Shown: positions 27,255-34,352 of the stretch, piece after piece | How the letters are laid out: every line of letters begins with the position of its first letter | Position numbering within the stretch: the first letter of the stretch is position 1 | Assembly (NCBI RefSeq): GCF_022398315.1 | Contig: NZ_JAKEVF010000009.1 | Location: 19,716-83,715 of the forward strand | Source: Shewanella sp. Isolate11 | GTDB taxonomy: Bacteria > Pseudomonadota > Gammaproteobacteria > Enterobacterales > Shewanellaceae | Length of the DNA stretch: 64,000 nt | Reading direction: 5' to 3' | Notes under the pieces: generated by a model | What the model saw: the letters and a program-made list of their open reading frames with translations, nothing else | What the model was told of the DNA's origin: nothing | Databases searched by the model: none | Position numbers and translations under genes: made by a program

Positions 27255-28387
27255 TTAACACCATAATTGCCATGGTCAGAAAAGAGCTGACCGACGCCGC
27301 CCGTGATAAACGTTCTGTCATGGCGGGACTGTATTACGCCATTGGTGCGCCCTTGATGATGTGCGCCATGTTTATGCTACTGATTGGCCAGATCACCAGT
27401 CCTGAAGCACTGAATATCACTATTAAACATGCTGAACGCGCACCGGATCTGGTGAAGTTTCTAGCCAGCAATGAGATAAGCCAAGGCGATAAAGCCGAGC
27501 GTAAAGATATCACTTTAATCATCAGCGATGATTACGCTGCCAACATGGCCAAAAGCCTGCCAGCAGAAATCACCTTAGTCGCCGACAACTCTAACGAAAA
27601 GTTGCAATCTTCAATTCGCCGCTTAGAAAAAAGCCTGCAGCGCTATAGTGCTGAAATGGGCAGCCTAAGGCTCATCGCTCGCGGGATCGACCCCAAAGTG
27701 GTGCAGCCTGTTAAGGTAAATGTTGAAGATCAAGCCACTTCAGATTCTAAGGGCGGCATGATCCTCGGTGTCGCCATATTTATGATGGTGTATGCGGTAT
27801 TTATCTCAGGGATGAACTTAGCGATTGATACCAGTGCTGGCGAACGTGAACGAAACTCCTTAGCCCTGCTTCTGAGCCACCCAGTATCGAGCCGCGATAT
27901 TGTGATTGCCAAAATCGCCGCCGTCACCATCTTCGCCATGATAGGTTTGCTGTTGACCTTAGTGATTTCCAAGCTTGCCTATGGCTTCGTACCTTGGCAG
28001 GAACTGGGCTTTAGCGTCAACATTACCCCAGATTTCATCATTCTTATGTTAGCGGTCGGTTTGCCCATCGCGTTAATGGCTGCGGCACTGCAACTGTTCG
28101 TCTCTTTTATGGCGAAATCTTTTAAAGAGGCGCAGTCCTACCTGACCATAGTGTTAATCGTGCCTATGATGTTATCGATGGCGGCGAGTTATAACATCGC
28201 CCCAGAAACCTTACAGTGGCTACCGGTTTCAGGTCAGATGCAGGCACTCATCGCTTACATCAAGGGACAAGAGTTTCCTGCAGCGCAACTAGCTATATCC
28301 AGTGTCGCAACCTTAGTCATTGCCATAGGTTTAGCCCTGGGTATGCAGCGCTCACTGAAGAGTGAAAAGATTGTTTTTGGACTGTAA
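27251..28387 (+). CDS. ABC-2 exporter permease, NatB type
   Basis: The 378-residue protein has one N-terminal membrane helix, a large extracytoplasmic domain (residues 45-165) and five to six C-terminal helices. ISGMNLAIDTSAGERERNSLALLLSHPVSSRDIVIAKIAAV is the diagnostic ABC-2/NatB segment. It pairs with the NatA-type ATPase, whose stop overlaps its start. Sodium export is the founding function of NatAB but is not proven by sequence here; the coupled S33-type hydrolase could suggest an exported or processed peptide instead. Confidence 0.88.
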   Translation: MINTIIAMVRKELTDAARDKRSVMAGLYYAIGAPLMMCAMFMLLIGQITSPEALNITIKHAERAPDLVKFLASNEISQGDKAERKDITLIISDDYAANMAKSLPAEITLVADNSNEKLQSSIRRLEKSLQRYSAEMGSLRLIARGIDPKVVQPVKVNVEDQATSDSKGGMILGVAIFMMVYAVFISGMNLAIDTSAGERERNSLALLLSHPVSSRDIVIAKIAAVTIFAMIGLLLTLVISKLAYGFVPWQELGFSVNITPDFIILMLAVGLPIALMAAALQLFVSFMAKSFKEAQSYLTIVLIVPMMLSMAASYNIAPETLQWLPVSGQMQALIAYIKGQEFPAAQLAISSVATLVIAIGLALGMQRSLKSEKIVFGL

Positions 28388-28438
28388 TTCACATGGCCTC
28401 CGATCATTAGAGGCCTATTTTTATAGGAGCAAAAAATA

Positions 28439-28672
28439 ATGGATAAGAATGTACTGATCACCATCATGATGATCACTTTTATTATCGGCACTACCGCAAC
28501 AGAGATGCTGAAACATTATATGAGGGCAAAGCGAACTCATTCATCCCAGGCTGACGATGAGCTCAAGCAATTACGGCAACAAAATCAGCACTTAGAGAAG
28601 CGGGTGCAAGTGCTAGAAAAAATTGTCACCGAAAATAGCTATGAGCTTAATCAGCAGCTAAAATCTCTTTAA
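28439..28672 (+). CDS. Small membrane protein with C-terminal coiled coil (PspB-like)
   Basis: This is a 77-residue protein. Residues 5-22 form one membrane helix, residues 30-45 are polar, and residues 42-65 (ELKQLRQQNQHLEKRVQVLEKIVTE) form a leucine-spaced coiled coil. The layout and the LEKRVQVLEKI text resemble PspB of the phage-shock system, but no pspA or pspC is adjacent, so I keep this as a resemblance. AGGAG lies nine bases upstream of the ATG. The TAA stop is completed by the first base of the inverted-repeat element at 28672. Confidence 0.6.
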   Translation: MDKNVLITIMMITFIIGTTATEMLKHYMRAKRTHSSQADDELKQLRQQNQHLEKRVQVLEKIVTENSYELNQQLKSL

Positions 28673-28824
28673 CCTGAACTCGGAATAACAAGTGTCGGAA
28701 AATCTAAATTTAACAAGCTAATTCAATGCCATAACGGGTTAGCTCGAAAAGGAAAGTCTATTTTCTGACTGAATGCGCAGATTTTTGGGCATATCGAGGC
28801 GCTCTGCTTATCCAGAGCTCAGGT
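28672..28824. mobile_element. 153-bp non-autonomous inverted-repeat element (copy 2, deleted)
   Basis: Same ends as copy 1 (ACCTGAACTC and GAGCTCAGGT). TCTTTA flanks both sides (28666-28671 and 28825-28830), a 6-bp target duplication. Relative to copy 1 it lacks exactly 75 bp, and the missing segment in copy 1 is bounded by GCTCTG direct repeats (20319-20324 and 20394-20399). It follows the stop of the 77-residue gene with no gap. Confidence 0.8.
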
Positions 28825-28862
28825 TCTTTAGGTTAACCACAAATTCGGCAAGCAAATTCAGT

Positions 28863-29123
28863 ATGCATAGATGTTTTAGACAAATTAAAAAATACCACAA
28901 GCTGCTTATCATATTGGCGTTAACTCAGCTATCGGCTTGCTCGCATCTGCTGTGCCAAGCACAAACCGATAGGGCACCAGATCCTCAGCAGCAAGATGCT
29001 GAAAATCGGCGCTGCATCGCTCAGATGGAAAAAAACATAGCCGATGATAAACGCCAACAACAGCGGGAAAACCAAGCACTATTACAAGCATCGATGGACA
29101 AGCACCTCAAACAAAAAAGCTAG
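28863..29123 (+). CDS. Small lipoprotein
   Basis: The product is 86 residues starting MHRCFRQIKKYHK, with a lipoprotein signal ending in the lipobox LSAC (ALTQLSACSH), so Cys is the expected lipidated N-terminus. The mature part is short, charged and Gln-rich, predicted largely helical (QQQDAENRRCIAQMEKNIADDKRQQQRENQALLQASMDKHLKQKS). An upstream in-frame start at 28773 lies inside the repeat element and is not credible. A hairpin terminator overlaps its end. I do not recognise a family. Confidence 0.6.
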   Translation: MHRCFRQIKKYHKLLIILALTQLSACSHLLCQAQTDRAPDPQQQDAENRRCIAQMEKNIADDKRQQQRENQALLQASMDKHLKQKS

Positions 29124-29142
29124 CCCTATCGGCTAGCTTTGT
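29116..29142 (+). terminator. Terminator after the small lipoprotein
   Basis: A ten-base-pair stem, AAAGCTAGCC with GGCTAGCTTT, and a CTATC loop begin within the last codons of the lipoprotein gene. Confidence 0.75.
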
Positions 29143-29168
29143 CACTCACGTTCAAACCTCTGCCCAGG

Positions 29169-29272
29169 TAATACCAATCAGTCTAACCATAGCGAGCAAT
29201 AGTTAGACTAAGCAACGCAGAGAGGCACGAAAAGATGCCCATTAAGCGATGCTGCTTATCCCTAACTCAGAT
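29169..29272. repeat. 105-bp hybrid repeat (copy 3)
   Basis: From about 29184 to 29272 the sequence matches the internal palindrome and right arm of copy 1, including AGCAACGCAGAGAGGCACG and GCTTATCC. The left end instead reads TAATACCAATCA, the end of the other element family (2476-2655). The right end (CTCAGAT) abuts the stop of mogA in the same way as copies 1 and 2. No target duplication is visible. Confidence 0.6.
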
Positions 29273-29805
29273 TATTTAGCTTTGGGCCTAAACGGTTTTA
29301 TTACCGCGTCATCACATTCTAAAAATGGGCCATCCATTAAGTCGATACAGTAAGGAATAGCAGGGAATACCGCGTCTAAACATTCACGGATTGATTTAGG
29401 CTTGCCAGGTAAATTCACAATTAAGCTATCGCCACGCAGCCCTGCTGTTTGGCGTGATAGGATTGCCGTAGGCACAAACTTTAATGATTCAGCGCGCATC
29501 AGCTCGCCAAACCCAGGCATCATGCGGTCGCACACCGCTTCGGTCGCTTCAGGAGTCACATCGCGCTTTGCTGGCCCAGTTCCGCCTGTCGTCACAATCA
29601 GGCTACAATCTTGCTCGTCTGCCATCTTGATCAGTGTCGCTTCAATCACATCTTGCTCGTCGGGAATCACCTCATAAACCGGCTGCCATTCAGACGTCAG
29701 ATACTCATTTAATACGTCAATAATGGCCTTACCCGAAATATCTTCATACACTCCAGCGCTAGCGCGGTCGCTGACGGTCACAATGCCAATTTTAGCTTTT
29801 GCCAT
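29272..29805 (-). CDS. mogA: Molybdopterin adenylyltransferase MogA
   Basis: MogA adenylylates molybdopterin with MgATP, preparing it for molybdate insertion by MoeA in the cytosol. The product is 177 residues from the ATG at 29805, which has AGGA eight bases upstream; nine extra codons are possible. Family blocks are IGIVTVSDRASAGVYEDISG, the pterin/ATP-binding VTTGGTGPAKRDVTPEA, and LIVNLPGKPKSIRECLDAVFPAIPYCIDLM. It is isolated from other moa/moe genes. The TAA stop lies at the junction with the hybrid repeat. Confidence 0.92.
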   Translation of the reverse strand: MAKAKIGIVTVSDRASAGVYEDISGKAIIDVLNEYLTSEWQPVYEVIPDEQDVIEATLIKMADEQDCSLIVTTGGTGPAKRDVTPEATEAVCDRMMPGFGELMRAESLKFVPTAILSRQTAGLRGDSLIVNLPGKPKSIRECLDAVFPAIPYCIDLMDGPFLECDDAVIKPFRPKAK

Positions 29806-29975
29806 TCCTATGATCCTTTTATCTAACGTCATTATCTACTTAAACAATTGCGCCTAAAGTAACATAATTCTTGGCAAAAATTGCACCTCTTATCGGCAAA
29901 TTGCAACATGGCGCAGAGGGTAAGTTTTATCTAGAGGGAATCAAGTAAAGGGAAAGGTACAGGACTAAACAGATA

Positions 29976-30869
29976 TCAATCATCACAAAGATATTGACCC
30001 TGCTGATAACAGACTAAGCGGTTACGACCATCAGCTTTAGCCTTATACACAGCCTCGTCGGCTAATAGCAGTAAATGAGCAAAATCGGCGTTATCTATGT
30101 TCGCTACCACTAGGCCAAAACTTCCTGTCACTTCCACTCCTAGAGGTTTTAATTGCTGTAATTTTTGCCGAATTAACTCTGCCTTAGCGCGAGCCTGATA
30201 CAGCCCCAACTCCATCATCACCACAAAGGCTTCTCCGCCTAAACGGGCCACCATGTCCTCTTTTCTAAAGCTTTGCTGCAGTAAACGCCCAACTTGCTGC
30301 AATATAACATCACCGACCTGATGCCCATTAAATTCATTGATCTGTTTAAAATAATCCAGATCGATCATCAATAATGACAGCTCACCATGATGACGTACCA
30401 TGTTCGCCAGACTCTGCGAGGCTCGCTCGGCCAAGAAATGACGATTATACAAGCCGGTCAATTGATCATGAAATGCCATATATTTAAGCTGCTGTTGATG
30501 TTGTTTTAACTGGATATGGGTCGATACCCGCGCTCGAACGACAGCGGGCGATATAGGTTTAGAAATACAATCCGCCGCGCCTAAGGCTAAGCCTTTCTGC
30601 TCGGCTTCACTGTTATTGGTGCTAATGAGAATAATAGGAATATCGCTGGTTTCTGGGCTAGCTTTTAATTGACGGCAGAGCCGATAAGGATCAAGTTTAG
30701 AGGTGAGCATATTGAGCAAAATCAGATCGGGTTGCTGCTTTGCCGCTAACAGGCAGGACTCACCGTTATCGGCGGCCCACACTTGATATTGATCTTGTAG
30801 GCACTGCTCCATGTTCAAGACGTTTGTTTTAACGTCATCCACAACCAGCACCACAGAGAGTTTATTCAT
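29976..30869 (-). CDS. Receiver-GGDEF protein with degenerate receiver
   Basis: This 297-residue protein has a CheY-like receiver (1-120) and a GGDEF domain (130-290). The receiver keeps Asp11-Asp12, the Ser/Thr of LIST and Lys104, but the phosphoacceptor position reads LILLNML, so it is Asn53 rather than Asp. The GGDEF domain keeps DQLTGLYNR, IDLDYFKQIN, an RKED inhibitory-site motif at 202-205 and ADEAVYKAKADGRNR; the active loop is GGEAF (211-215), where the second acidic residue is Ala. Cyclic-di-GMP synthesis is possible but uncertain. It is the first gene downstream of the adhesin operon, 257 bp away and on the same strand. Confidence 0.85.
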   Translation of the reverse strand: MNKLSVVLVVDDVKTNVLNMEQCLQDQYQVWAADNGESCLLAAKQQPDLILLNMLTSKLDPYRLCRQLKASPETSDIPIILISTNNSEAEQKGLALGAADCISKPISPAVVRARVSTHIQLKQHQQQLKYMAFHDQLTGLYNRHFLAERASQSLANMVRHHGELSLLMIDLDYFKQINEFNGHQVGDVILQQVGRLLQQSFRKEDMVARLGGEAFVVMMELGLYQARAKAELIRQKLQQLKPLGVEVTGSFGLVVANIDNADFAHLLLLADEAVYKAKADGRNRLVCYQQGQYLCDD

Positions 30870-31066
30870 GCTTTCCTCTCAGGCCTGCATATCAACCTAA
30901 TAAACAACACAACCCAAGTGGATAGCGCTACTACTTTAAAAGTGTAGCAGAGATGGCGGCAGTTACAGGCAGATAGACTTTCGATGAAAAGTAGGCTGGC
31001 GATTTAAGATGAAGCGACAAAAAATATGCTGAATAGCTCACTTTCTTACACTGATTAATATCAGAA

Positions 31067-31096
31067 CAAAATGGCGGCAGATATTGCCGCCATGAA
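31067..31096 (-). terminator. Terminator of the adhesin operon
   Basis: A perfect nine-base-pair stem (ATGGCGGCA with TGCCGCCAT) and a five-base loop lie 34 bp past the OmpA-like stop, followed on the minus strand by TTTTGTT. Confidence 0.8.
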
Positions 31097-31126
31097 ACCC
31101 GTCTCGATAGCAATAACCCTATGGGG

Positions 31127-31729
31127 CTATTTCGCTTTTAAGTCTTTACGTTCAGAAGTGTAAATATCCCACATTTTGGCTTCACCCGCTTCTTGCCAAG
31201 TGGCGACCCCGACTAAACGATGTTCACGGCCAGAGACTTGTTGTGGAATGTGGTTCTTACTGTAATAAACCTCTTCCTTAATCGCATCGGCAGGAAAACC
31301 TTGCGACAGGGCTAACTGACGAATATAGGCCACCCGACGCTTAGCCAGTGCCGAGTTATAATGCTCAGTGCCCTCTTCACTAGTGTCACCCACCAGATAT
31401 AACACTGGCGATTGGCGCTTGGCTAAGTTAGCAATGATGCCTTTCCATTTGGCATCTTCCTCCGGACTCAGTTTGTCTTTATCGAAGCCAAACATCACAA
31501 CCCTAAAGTCTTCCTTGAGGGTCACTGTGGGGCTAGGACATCCATCGTTACTGATCACTAAGCCCTTATTCGTTGAGGCACAATTGTCACGGGCATCGAT
31601 CACACCATCGACATCACTATCTTGCAAGGCGCGCGTTTGTGGCACGACTTCGAAAGGCTCGGCGGTTTCCGCACACCCCTGTAACAAGAATAAAGCACAC
31701 AGAATTAATTGGATCTGTAGCAGGCGCAT
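31127..31729 (-). CDS. OmpA-like lipoprotein of the adhesin secretion operon
   Basis: The 200-residue protein has a lipoprotein signal with lipobox LLQGC (Cys19), then a thrombospondin-type-3-like acidic repeat (DSDVDGVIDARDNCA, residues 37-51), and a C-terminal OmpA peptidoglycan-binding domain (VVMFGFDKDKLSPEEDAKW, then LVGDTSEEGTEHYNSALAKRRVAYIRQ). It is expected to sit in the outer membrane and bind peptidoglycan. It follows the TolC-like gene by one base. OmpA-family genes accompany Bpf-type adhesin operons in Shewanella, so a role stabilising the secretion channel is inferred. Confidence 0.85.
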   Translation of the reverse strand: MRLLQIQLILCALFLLQGCAETAEPFEVVPQTRALQDSDVDGVIDARDNCASTNKGLVISNDGCPSPTVTLKEDFRVVMFGFDKDKLSPEEDAKWKGIIANLAKRQSPVLYLVGDTSEEGTEHYNSALAKRRVAYIRQLALSQGFPADAIKEEVYYSKNHIPQQVSGREHRLVGVATWQEAGEAKMWDIYTSERKDLKAK

Positions 31730-31730
31730 A

Positions 31731-33026
31731 TTACTTATCCTCCGTCCAAGCTTCAGGCGTGTCGACCCTAAACGATTCCATTAAATGCCCGGTAGCATTA
31801 ATCAGGCGATAGGCTGCGATGTTGTAATTATAATGGGCTGTGATGTAATGCTTACGCGCGGCAAACACCTCAATTTTGGCATCGAGTACATCAAGCAGTG
31901 ATCTTCGTCCTAACTCGAACTGACGAGAATATCCCTTCTCAGCCTGAACCGCTTGGTCAACATTTTCCCGATAATAGCCGCGTTGCTCTCCAATAAACTC
32001 ATAGGCGTTCCAAGCAAGACGCACGCCCTCTTCCACCTGCTTCTGGGTGTTTTGACGAATCGAAAGCGCCTGCTGATAACGCCAAGATGCCGCTTCGATT
32101 CTATCTATGGTTGAACCGCCATTAAACAAGTTGTAACTGAGCATCAACATGGCACGCGCATCTTCATCTGGGCCTTCTATTCCCCCTATGTTGTCGTTTT
32201 TATTCGCTTGTAACTCGATAGATAGCTTGGGCCAAAAATCACTCTTCTCTCTATCATGTTGGGCATTAGCCGCTTGAGTATCTTGAATTGCCGCCTCGAT
32301 TTCGGGGTGATTCTCTACCGCTAATCGCAATGCATCGGGTAAATTTTTCGGTACAAAATCAAAGTCAGGTTGCGGATCATGCAGGTCTTTTGGTAACTGC
32401 CCCACCAGATCATAATAGTTAGCCTGCTTATCCATTTGATTATGTCGCGCCGATAAATATCCCGACTGGCTGGTCGCTAAACGCGCCTTAACCTGAGCCA
32501 CGTCGGAGGCGCTGCTCAAACCTTTATTCATCCGCGACTCGATGTTTTTTAGTACTTCTTGATGCTCTTCAATATTGCGCTCGGATAACTCAACAATTTT
32601 ATTGGCCATAGACAGTTCGAGGTAGACTCGGCTCACCTCTAAGCTCAGGTTTTCAGCATCAGACAGCAATCCGAAGCGTTCGGCTTCCTTCTCAAAATCC
32701 AGCCTATCGATCTCTGAGGTGGTACGAAAACCATCGAATAATAGCTGCGATACACTGAGGCCAATCTCGGTTCGATCAAGCTCAGAATCGATCCGTTGAC
32801 CACTGTTATAACGCACATTTTCATAGCCTATGCCGCCATAGAGTTTAACTTGAGGCAGATAGTCCCCCACTGCAGCACGTTTATAACGTACCGCTGCCTC
32901 GAAGCTGGCATATTTCTGTAAAATCGTCGGATGATGATTAATGGCTTCAGCCACCGACTCTTCGAGTGTCAGTGCATGTGCTGAGGCTGATAATGTTAGT
33001 ATTGGAATGAGTATCAGTCGTCGCAT
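31731..33026 (-). CDS. TolC-family outer-membrane channel of the type I secretion system
   Basis: The 431-residue protein has a signal peptide (ending ASAHA) and two homologous outer-membrane efflux protein halves. The first contains LTLEESVAEAINHHPTILQKYA, VSQLLFDGFRTTSEIDRL and SDVAQVKARLATSQSGYL; the second LRLAVENHPEIEAAIQ, LSYNLFNGGSTIDRIEAA and LGRRSLLDVLDAKIEVFAARK. This is the AggA/LapE branch of TolC proteins, which serve a single adhesin. It lies 12 bp after the HlyD-type gene and just before the OmpA-like gene. Confidence 0.92.
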   Translation of the reverse strand: MRRLILIPILTLSASAHALTLEESVAEAINHHPTILQKYASFEAAVRYKRAAVGDYLPQVKLYGGIGYENVRYNSGQRIDSELDRTEIGLSVSQLLFDGFRTTSEIDRLDFEKEAERFGLLSDAENLSLEVSRVYLELSMANKIVELSERNIEEHQEVLKNIESRMNKGLSSASDVAQVKARLATSQSGYLSARHNQMDKQANYYDLVGQLPKDLHDPQPDFDFVPKNLPDALRLAVENHPEIEAAIQDTQAANAQHDREKSDFWPKLSIELQANKNDNIGGIEGPDEDARAMLMLSYNLFNGGSTIDRIEAASWRYQQALSIRQNTQKQVEEGVRLAWNAYEFIGEQRGYYRENVDQAVQAEKGYSRQFELGRRSLLDVLDAKIEVFAARKHYITAHYNYNIAAYRLINATGHLMESFRVDTPEAWTEDK

Positions 33027-33038
33027 AATATCCTTGCC

Positions 33039-34352
33039 TTATGGTTCCCGTAACGCATTGGCTCTAGCGCGTAACAATGGCTTAAGCCAGTAATTTAAAA
33101 CTGTTTTTTCTCCGGTGAGAATGTCCGTACTCGCCTGCATCCCCGATATAATCGGCCAGCCGTTAAGTACGTTTTCCTCAGTCTTAACATGAGCTTCAAA
33201 ATAGGTCGTTCCATCATCTAACTGTTGTGCATCTGGGCTGACGTAAATCACTTCCCCTTTTAAACCGCCATAAATTACAAAATCATAGGCGGTAAATTTA
33301 ACTGTCGCCTTTAAACCTTTGTGCACAAAGGCAATATCTTTAGGTGCGATACGGGTTTCGACAATCAAAGCCCCGTCTTGTGGCACGATTCCCATAATGG
33401 TCATGCCCGGCTCAACCACGGCACCTATCGAACGCACAACAATATTGGTGACATTGCCATTAATCGGCGAGACGATTTTCGTTCTTGCCAAGCGGTCGGC
33501 TAAGGTTTTCATACTCTCGGTTAAGGCATTGAGTTTATTAATCACCTCATTACGCTCGGCCTCGGCGCGGCTGAGAAAATCTAACGCCACAGTAAGATAT
33601 TCAGCTTCCGTCTGACTCTGCGCCGCTTTGAGCTGACGCCCATTCGCTTGAGACGCCGATAAGTCGCCCTTGAGACGAATTTCATCACGTTCGAGTTTGA
33701 GTAGTTCCAACTCGGCAACGGCTCCATCTCGCACTGCACCTCGCGTCATCTTTATCTCTTGCTGTACTAGCGCCAAGCCGCTCAACTGCGCTTCAATAGT
33801 GATGTTCACCTCTTCAATCGCTTGCGCTTTTTGTTCAATACCTTGTGCCGACTGTTCTAATTGCGAAGACAGTTGCGATAACCGTGAGCGGAATATCGCC
33901 AGCGAATGTGAACTGCTTGCTATGTCGTTATCACTGATTTTTTGCGGGGTAATTTTGACCTTGTCTTGCCAATAACCCGCGGTGTCATCAACAACCACAC
34001 TGGCAATCTCAGCATCGAGTCGCGCCTTCTGTCGCTTCAGCGCAGCCGCCTGAGAACTTGCTTCATCGAATGCCGAGGCGAAGCGTAATTCATCCAAAAC
34101 CAATAAGGGTTCTCCAGCCTTAACCGATTGCCCCTCGTTCACTAAGACTTGCTTTAAGATACCGCCATCGAGACTCTGAATTTGTTGTACTGCAAGGGTT
34201 GGTACCACCATACCTTGTCCCACCACCACCTCTTCGAGCTTGGCAAATGATGCCCAAACTAAGCTGACCACAATTAATGCCGCCACCAGCAAGATTAATT
34301 GATTGGCGCGCTTCGCTCCTTCTAGGTGCTTGATATGCAAACGGCCGCTCAT
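33039..34352 (-). CDS. HlyD-family periplasmic adaptor
   Basis: The 437-residue membrane fusion protein has one N-terminal membrane helix (QLILLVAALIVVSLVWASFA), a biotinyl-lipoyl-like segment (VVPTLAVQQIQSLDGGILKQVLVNEGQSVKAGEPLLVLDE), a long coiled-coil hairpin (residues 85-285) and a C-terminal barrel (KIVSPINGNVTNIVVRSIGAVVEPGMTIMGIVPQDG, then ILTGEKTVLNYWLKPLLRARANALREP, a typical HlyD tail). It bridges the inner-membrane ABC transporter and the TolC channel. Its start overlaps the transporter stop by four bases. Confidence 0.93.
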   Translation of the reverse strand: MSGRLHIKHLEGAKRANQLILLVAALIVVSLVWASFAKLEEVVVGQGMVVPTLAVQQIQSLDGGILKQVLVNEGQSVKAGEPLLVLDELRFASAFDEASSQAAALKRQKARLDAEIASVVVDDTAGYWQDKVKITPQKISDNDIASSSHSLAIFRSRLSQLSSQLEQSAQGIEQKAQAIEEVNITIEAQLSGLALVQQEIKMTRGAVRDGAVAELELLKLERDEIRLKGDLSASQANGRQLKAAQSQTEAEYLTVALDFLSRAEAERNEVINKLNALTESMKTLADRLARTKIVSPINGNVTNIVVRSIGAVVEPGMTIMGIVPQDGALIVETRIAPKDIAFVHKGLKATVKFTAYDFVIYGGLKGEVIYVSPDAQQLDDGTTYFEAHVKTEENVLNGWPIISGMQASTDILTGEKTVLNYWLKPLLRARANALREP

